A stretch of 64,000 bases of DNA. Source: Sequoia sempervirens. Lineage: Eukaryota; Streptophyta; Pinopsida; Cupressales; Cupressaceae. Within the stretch, counting starts at the first letter, position 1. Every line of letters begins with the position of its first letter. Position numbers and translations under genes: made by a program. Shown one piece after another: positions 58,780 to 64,000 of the stretch. The stretch is taken from positions 11,388,754 through 11,452,753 of the forward strand of contig VDFB02000001.1 in assembly GCA_007258455.2 (NCBI GenBank), given 5' to 3'. The notes under the pieces were generated by a model, which was not told the origin of the DNA, made no database searches, and worked only from the letters and a program-made list of their open reading frames with translations.

Positions 58780-60735
58780 TCCCATAGAGTTCTTCAATCA
58801 GCTGGAAACCCACCACCTTTGGTAGAACTCAAGACCCCAACAAGACACAAGATTCACAAGATTGGGGCAACCATTATACCACCCTTGTCAGCTCCACTCA
58901 CTCCACTAGGCTTTTCACCAATACCTCAGTGGATACCTATCAATCCACCACCGAATCCATCTCAAGTGCCATTATAGCTAGTTCAGCCCATCCAACAGCT
59001 GGCTCAACCCCCACCATTGCCACCAATGGCATTTTTTATGAATAATCCCTCTCCATCGGGGACTATTCCTAGAGGATTTCATGATATGCCTAAGAATCTT
59101 GAAAGATTATGTCCCAAATACATTCATGGTCAATCAAGGAGTGTTGAAGAGCACATACAAGCTTTTAAGGACGCTTGTACCAGAGCCCAAATAGCTCACC
59201 ATGATGTAGTTTGTAGGTTGTTCCCTTATTCCTTAGGGGATATGGCATACAATTGGTACCTAAATCTTCCACAAGGTTCTATTCGGAGCTAGACAGACTT
59301 GGAGAATGCTTTCATCAATCAGTTCAGAGTTTATGTGGATCCAACCATTTTGTTCCACCAATTTTCCACCATTAGGAAGGAGCCATGTGAATCCCTACCC
59401 TTGTTTAATACCAGGTTTCAATGAATGTATAGGAGACTGCAGGACCCCTATCTAGTTGCTGAGAATAGTGCCATTCAGGCATATTTTAGAGTTATAGACC
59501 CTTTTCTTGGCCTATTCCTACAAGGGACTTATCAGCTGGCAGATATTGATTCCCTATCTAAAGTTTATCATCTAGCCATCAAGCTGCAACAACAAACTAG
59601 CTCTCAACAAGGAAACTTGGGAGGAGGTTTTCTGTCAATGGGGTATCAGATGCCTAACCCAACCCATTTATTCAATAATGCCCCAGGGATGTCTCCTTCC
59701 CATTATGGACCTATATCTGAGTTACAGACTCAATCTCCTGTTCCATTCTTTTCCAATGGAACTCTTGACTTCTTTCAACAATCACAAGCTCATCACAGTC
59801 CACATGGTCATCATAACCAAGCTGGAATACCAAATCTCATCGGTCAGCCACCTGTTGCTAAGAGTGTTGAGAGTGAAAAGATAGTTTAAATCACAAACGA
59901 GGTGGAGACCTTAACGAAAACTCTGTCTCAAGTCACAAATGATATGGCCCAGCTTAAACTGAACCCCTCTCAGAACCAAGGTAATTACCCTAATCAGAGT
60001 AATAACAATTAGGGTAATTATCCGAACAACTACAATCACAGCCAGAGGAATTATCAAGGCCAAAACTCCCCTAACCAAGGATATCAAAATCAAAATAGAG
60101 GATATAACCAGAGGCCAAATAACAACCGACAATAGAATACAGGGCCAAATAAAGGTGGGGTTTCTCACAATTATCAAGCTAATGAGGACATGCCACATGT
60201 TGTGAATGTGGCTCACCTCAATTTTATGACTAACTAGTGTAGGTTGCATGATATTGCAACTCATTCTGAAGTAAATTGCCCTGAAATGGAGAAGGTTGTG
60301 AAGATGGCACAGGCAGATGCCCAAACGTTCCAAGGGAATTCAAACAAAGGAGGTGGCTCAGTGGATACAACTATGACTTATGACCTCTTTGAAGAGGAAC
60401 CTTCATTCCTAATGCAGAATGAGAATGAACTAGAGGAAGATGCGTATGATGCCCAAGCCTTTCAGACAAAGGGAGGACACTTCCTAAGAAATCAGAATAA
60501 GGGTTCGTTCACTACATCAGCACCACCTAACCATATGGTGCCTCTGAATCAGGGTGTTGATAGCAACCCTCCTCCACCAAGGGGTTTTCTTGACTCCCAT
60601 AACAAGGGTAATTCATCTGATGTTTTCAAATGTAATGCAAGCTATAACATAGAATTTGATATTGTTTCTGAGATGCAAAAACATAAAACCTCTTTATCAT
60701 ACTTTGACATCCTAAAGTGGTGCCCTACCCAATGA
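58780..60735 (+). pseudogene. gypsy gag
   Basis: A Pro-rich N-terminus (about 58780-59030) has a stop near 58976. The gag domain follows: RLFPYSLGDMAYNWYLNLP and QGSIRS at about 59215-59290, then a TAG where the family has Trp, then LENAFINQF. Gln/Asn-rich tail repeats (NYPNQSNNN, NYNHSQRNYQGQ) run over about 59975-60140. A CX2HX4HX4C knuckle CRLHDIATHSEVNC lies at about 60238-60282. Stops at 59290, 59422, 59887 and near 60012, 60133, 60235 and 60733 are all explicable by single transitions from Trp, Gln or Arg codons. Confidence 0.85.
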
Positions 60736-61400
60736 GAGATAGTGTTGAAAGCTTTGGAAGAAGCTGATAAATCAAAAGGGAAAACCAAGGTGGCACCTGC
60801 TACAGACATGAACGCAACTTTGTACAAAAGCAAGGTAGGTACCCCACCATTTCTTTTAAGTTTGAGAATCTGTGGGAAGAACCTACATAATTGTCTGTTA
60901 GATTCAAGGGCTTCTAAAAATGTGATGCCATTTTTTGTATGCAAGAAATTGGGATTGAACCCTGTCCAAACAAACAAGAAGGTCATCCAACTCAATAAAA
61001 CAGAGGTTAATATAGTTGGAGAATTGAGAAATATACATGTGCAAGTAGGGTCTGACCCTAGGATTTTAACCAATATGGATATTCAAGTAGCAGACATTCC
61101 CGAGACTCATGGTATGCTGTTGAGCAGAGATTTAATGAAAAGTATAGGGGGATATCTCTCCCTCGACTTTTCACACATGTGGCTACCATGGAGGGGGATG
61201 CCTACCTAGATTAGGATTGAGAGTGAACCTCGCCTCAAACATATCATCACTGAGTATGACTGTCCCAACGAGGTAGCTTATTTTGAAACCGAAATAGGGG
61301 TTTATAAAAGAGAGGAAGTTCTAACCTTTTCGGTTCTTGATTCTAAGGATTTGTCAATGCAAAAATTCTTTGATCCCATGATTAATGTAAACCAATAGGT
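60736..61400 (+). pseudogene. gypsy aspartic protease region
   Basis: At about 60890-60945 the frame reads LHNCLLDSRASKNVMPFFVC. This is the LLDSGAxxNVMP protease motif with the active-site Gly changed to Arg. It continues with LRNIHVQVGSDPRILTNMD and ETHGMLLSRDLMKSIGGYLS, the C-terminal part of the protease fold (ILGRD-like). In-frame stops at 61207 and 61396. Confidence 0.85.
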
Positions 61401-61401
61401 A

Positions 61402-62340
61402 TTGATTAGGAAGCTGCAACAAGATCAGCTGGTCTTAGGGGAAGATATCGATTTGCAGAGTCTTCTACTCCCTAATTGGTGCAAGGTACACTACCAAAAT
61501 CATTTGAAACTGACCTGCCAACCTTGCATCAGTGTTCTAAATCATGCTTTCCAAATTGAGGAAGCTAGCCTAAGTCACCTTGAGGCCATTTCAGATCACT
61601 TCTCATTTGAATCCAAAAATGCGATAATGTTAACCAGGGATAATATGCCTTCAGAGGAAGTCCCTCAAACTAAACCTACCCCGGTTATAATACCAGACCA
61701 ACGTAGTTACAATGAACAACCCCAGGGTTTGTTTGATACCCCTGCACTCACAAGTATACCGAAACCTAGGGGATTAATCAAAGATACAAGTGACTGTCAG
61801 AAAGATATCCTAGGAGTACATGATATATCTGACCAAGAATCAGAAATTGCACCTGAGGAACCTATTGAACACCCATTCCCAATATTTGATGCAAAAGATC
61901 AAGTGGCCCCACTTATGGTTCATCTTATCCAAACACCCACAACAACCTCAAAGGGATCAACCCCAACTCATGATCAGCTATGGACCCTCACGTTTGATGG
62001 ATCCAAATCCAAAACAGGGTGTGGCATTGGAATTGAATTAACCAGCCCAAAAGGGAAAACATTTCTTGCTTCTTACAGGTTGCAGTTTGGATGCACTAAC
62101 AATATAGAAGAATATGAAGCATTATCTCGGGGATTGATGTTTGCACATCAGAAAAAGGTCACTTCCTTGGTGGTTAAAGGAAATTTGGAAGTGATTATCA
62201 AGAAAATACACAGCCAATACACATGTCACAATAAAAGGTTGGCAACTTATAGAAATCGGGTATGGAATCTGATTGAAGACTTTGATGCTTTTGAGATTAG
62301 TTTAATTCCTAGAGAGGAGAATCAAATAGTTGATTCTTAA
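61402..62340 (+). pseudogene. RNase H-like domain between protease and RT
   Basis: After a long linker, residues at about 61980-62340 read LWTLTFDGSKSKTGCGIGIE, NIEEYEALSRGLMFA, SLVVKGNLEVIIKKI and ISLIPREENQIVDS. This is the archaeal-type RNase H pattern seen in Tat elements and plant RNase H proteins: DGS with the first Asp, EYEA with the Glu, the fourth Asp in VDS. The third acidic position, normally GDS, is GN here. Known Tat elements carry such a second RNase H after the gypsy RNase H. Here it lies before RT, in the same frame. A TAA at 62338 ends the open stretch, and VVAAS, typical of the domain's last helix, follows. Confidence 0.8.
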
Positions 62341-63740
62341 GTTGTTGCCGCAAGTACCCTGGAACCCATGCAAGGCTCCAAGCTTAAGAGGTTCTCAGTA
62401 GAATTGATATCCACCCCAGTTGTTCTCGATAATGTTAGGAAATTTCAAGTCTTCGACGATGATCAACATATCCTTGCTTTTCTAGCAAGCTCAGATGTTT
62501 TCAAAGGACAGATCATCGATGAGTCTGATAGGGATCAAGGAAACTGGAACCCTGAAGACTACGATATAGAGGGGGTCCTCAATTTAAAAAGTAATAGTAT
62601 TCCCAAGGGAATGGTGGCCTTAGAAATAATTTTTGATTTAGACCCAAGGGCTCGGGAAAAGGTATCAACCGAAGATAAAGGAGGTGAATATGAAACTATT
62701 AACTTAGCTGATTCTGGCCTTGAAAGAAATGTTTACATAGGGAAAGCTTTCCCTAGAGAAATTAGAAAATATATATTGAGGGCACTAAAGAAAGATGTTG
62801 CTGCAATAGCTTGGGGGTACGAAGATCTAAAAACATTTGATACTTCTTTGATAACTCATACTATTCCTTTGAAGCCTAAAGCTAGACCATTTTGGCAGAA
62901 ACAATGTCCTATCAACACCCTGATTGAACCACTAATCTTTAGGGAAATTTAGAAATTGCTTTATGCAAGAATAATCTTCCCTGTACGACATTCAACATGG
63001 GTGGCTAATTTGGTTCCAATTCGTAAGAAGAATGGAGAGATCAGGCTATGTGTAGATTTTAGGAATCTGAATAGAGCTTCGAAAAAAGACAACTACCCAC
63101 TCCCTTCTCTGGACGAAATCTTGCAAACTGTCAATGGGTCTCAAATGATGTCATTCTTGGATGGCTATTCTGGGTACAATCAGGTGATCATTAATTATGA
63201 AGACAAAATGAAGACAACCTTCACTACTAAGTGGGGAACATTTGCTTACAAGAGGATGCCATTTGGTCTGATAAACGTTGGAGCAACCTTTCAGCGTGCC
63301 ATGGACGTAGCATTCAAAGATTTGATTGGTAAATGCATCATCGTTTATATGGATGACCTGAAAGTATTCTCTAAAGATAGACTAAACCATGCTGCAGACT
63401 TGGCTAAATTTCTTGAAAGATGTATTTGATATGGTGTCTCTCTGAATCCTAAAAAGTGTGTGTTTGGGGTTTCTGAAGGGAAACTTTTGGGACACATAAT
63501 CTCAGAAAGAGGGATATCAATAGATCCAGACCGAGTTGAGTTTATTTTAAAGTTAACCATGCTAGGAAGTAAGAAGGAGATGAGATCTTTCTTTGGAAAG
63601 ACCAACTTTGTGAGAAAGTTTATCATAGGTTTTGCAGAGATTGTTAAACCTTTGAACGAAATGATGAAGAAAGATGCTAGAATGGAATGGAGTAATGAGG
63701 CAAAGGCTGCCTTTTCTCAGGTTAAGCAATCCATTTCAGA
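62341..63740 (+). pseudogene. gypsy reverse transcriptase
   Basis: The leader 62368-62950 includes AFPREIRKYILRALKKDVAA and AWGYEDLKTFD. The RT core from 62956 shows STWVANLVPIRKKNGEIRLC, FRNLNRASKKDNYPLPSLDE, SFLDGYSGYNQV, RMPFGLINVGATFQRAM and the catalytic IVYMDDLKVFS (about 63340-63372). Then come SLNPKKCVFGVSEGKLLGHI and the connection domain SKKEMRSFFGKTNFVRKFI. Stops at 62950 (TAG, likely from Gln) and 63427 (TGA, likely from Arg) are the only breaks. The catalytic residues are intact. Confidence 0.93.
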
Positions 63741-64000
63741 AGCGCCAGTCCTCACCAGTCCTGACTACTTGAAGCCATTTTATGTTTATTCTTTTTCCTC
63801 TGAACACTCATGTGCAGTTGTCCTGACACAACGAAGAGAGGAGGGGGATGAGAGGCCAATTTCCTTCATGAGCTCTCTGTTTAAGAATGTTGAAGTCAAG
63901 TACCCACCGCTTGAGAAACAATATTTTGCGTTGGTTAGAGATGTCAAGAAGTTCAGGCATTATATCCTTCGAAGTCAAATTATTGTTGTGGTTCTTGATG
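63741..64000 (+). pseudogene. gypsy RNase H, partial at window edge
   Basis: PDYLKPFYVYSFSSEHSCAV then PISFMSSLFKNVEVKYPP and LEKQYFALVRDVKKFRHYIL match the gypsy RNase H. The first catalytic Asp (usually in YTDAS) is not present (YSFSS). Tat elements are known to have such degenerate copies of this domain. Still open at the end of the window. Confidence 0.85.

Larger units (their letters stand above)
58736..64000 (+). mobile_element. Ty3/gypsy retrotransposon, 5' portion with gag-pol
   Basis: From the primer-binding site to the window edge all coding sequence lies in one frame, interrupted by about 12 stop codons but no frameshift. Order: gag, protease, an RNase H-like domain, RT, and the classical gypsy RNase H, which is cut by the window edge. 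Integrase and the 3' LTR are outside. The position of the RNase H-like domain before RT is unusual. The gag and RNase H style suggests the Tat branch. Confidence 0.88.

Noticed and set aside
59911..60333. 140-codon ORF on the minus strand
   Set aside because: Antisense of the Asn/Gln-rich gag tail. Ile/Val/Leu repeats reflect the AAT/CAA codons on the other strand.

Overview
The window looks like nuclear DNA of a seed plant with a large, repeat-rich genome. The retroelement make-up (Tat-like Ty3/gypsy, Ty1/copia, L1-type LINEs, a SINE) suggests a gymnosperm, but that is an inference. I see one convincing intact gene, an intronless mTERF-family gene at about 22.4-23.6 kb (+). I also see a weaker candidate, a small three-exon gene at 29.3-34.8 kb (+). 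Nearly everything else recognisable is retroelement sequence in various states of decay. I found no bacterial features, rRNA, CRISPR arrays or confident tRNA genes.

Layout. 1-7965: 3' part of a Tat-like gypsy element: integrase, a long spacer, an antisense plant-mobile-domain (PMD) ORF, a polypurine tract and a 3' LTR (TGTAGA...TCTACA). It abuts a decayed copia gag-protease remnant (7966-9960) with its own 3' LTR from 10010. 10880-16377: a complete LTR element of about 5.5 kb with 1.34-kb LTRs, a gag-like remnant and no pol (LARD-like). 19.1-20.3 kb: an isolated gypsy-type LTR with an internal 223-bp tandem duplication. 20.5-22.4 kb: the 5' flank of the mTERF gene is present twice, separated by about 1.1 kb. 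25-28.5 kb: non-coding repeats. 31662-34638: a 5'-truncated LINE with an 11-bp target-site duplication (TSD). It ends in zinc finger-RNase H followed by an additional ORF, and it sits in the last intron of the candidate small gene. 39-40.6 kb: antisense gypsy gag remnant. 41.1-44.7 kb: a casein kinase 2 alpha processed pseudogene split by a complete but internally deleted copia element (239-bp LTRs, TATTA...TAATA ends, 5-bp TSD). 47.4 kb: SINE. 48.3-49.0 kb: antisense LINE ORF1 fragment. 50-50.9 kb: gypsy gag remnant. 54.0-54.8 kb: a polypurine tract of about 800 bp. 56.5-57.4 kb: degenerate GGTTCCGG-bearing repeats. 57.5-64 kb: 5' LTR region, primer-binding site and gag-pol of another gypsy element running off the right edge.

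Two patterns run through the window. First, the gypsy and LINE coding regions keep one reading frame over long distances and are broken almost only by nonsense codons of the kind C-to-T or G-to-A changes make. This fits cytosine methylation and deamination rather than indel decay. Second, several elements have unusual architecture: an RNase H-like domain between protease and RT in the right-hand gypsy, an antisense PMD ORF in the left-hand gypsy, and an extra ORF downstream of RNase H in the LINE. These are the best candidates for a second look.
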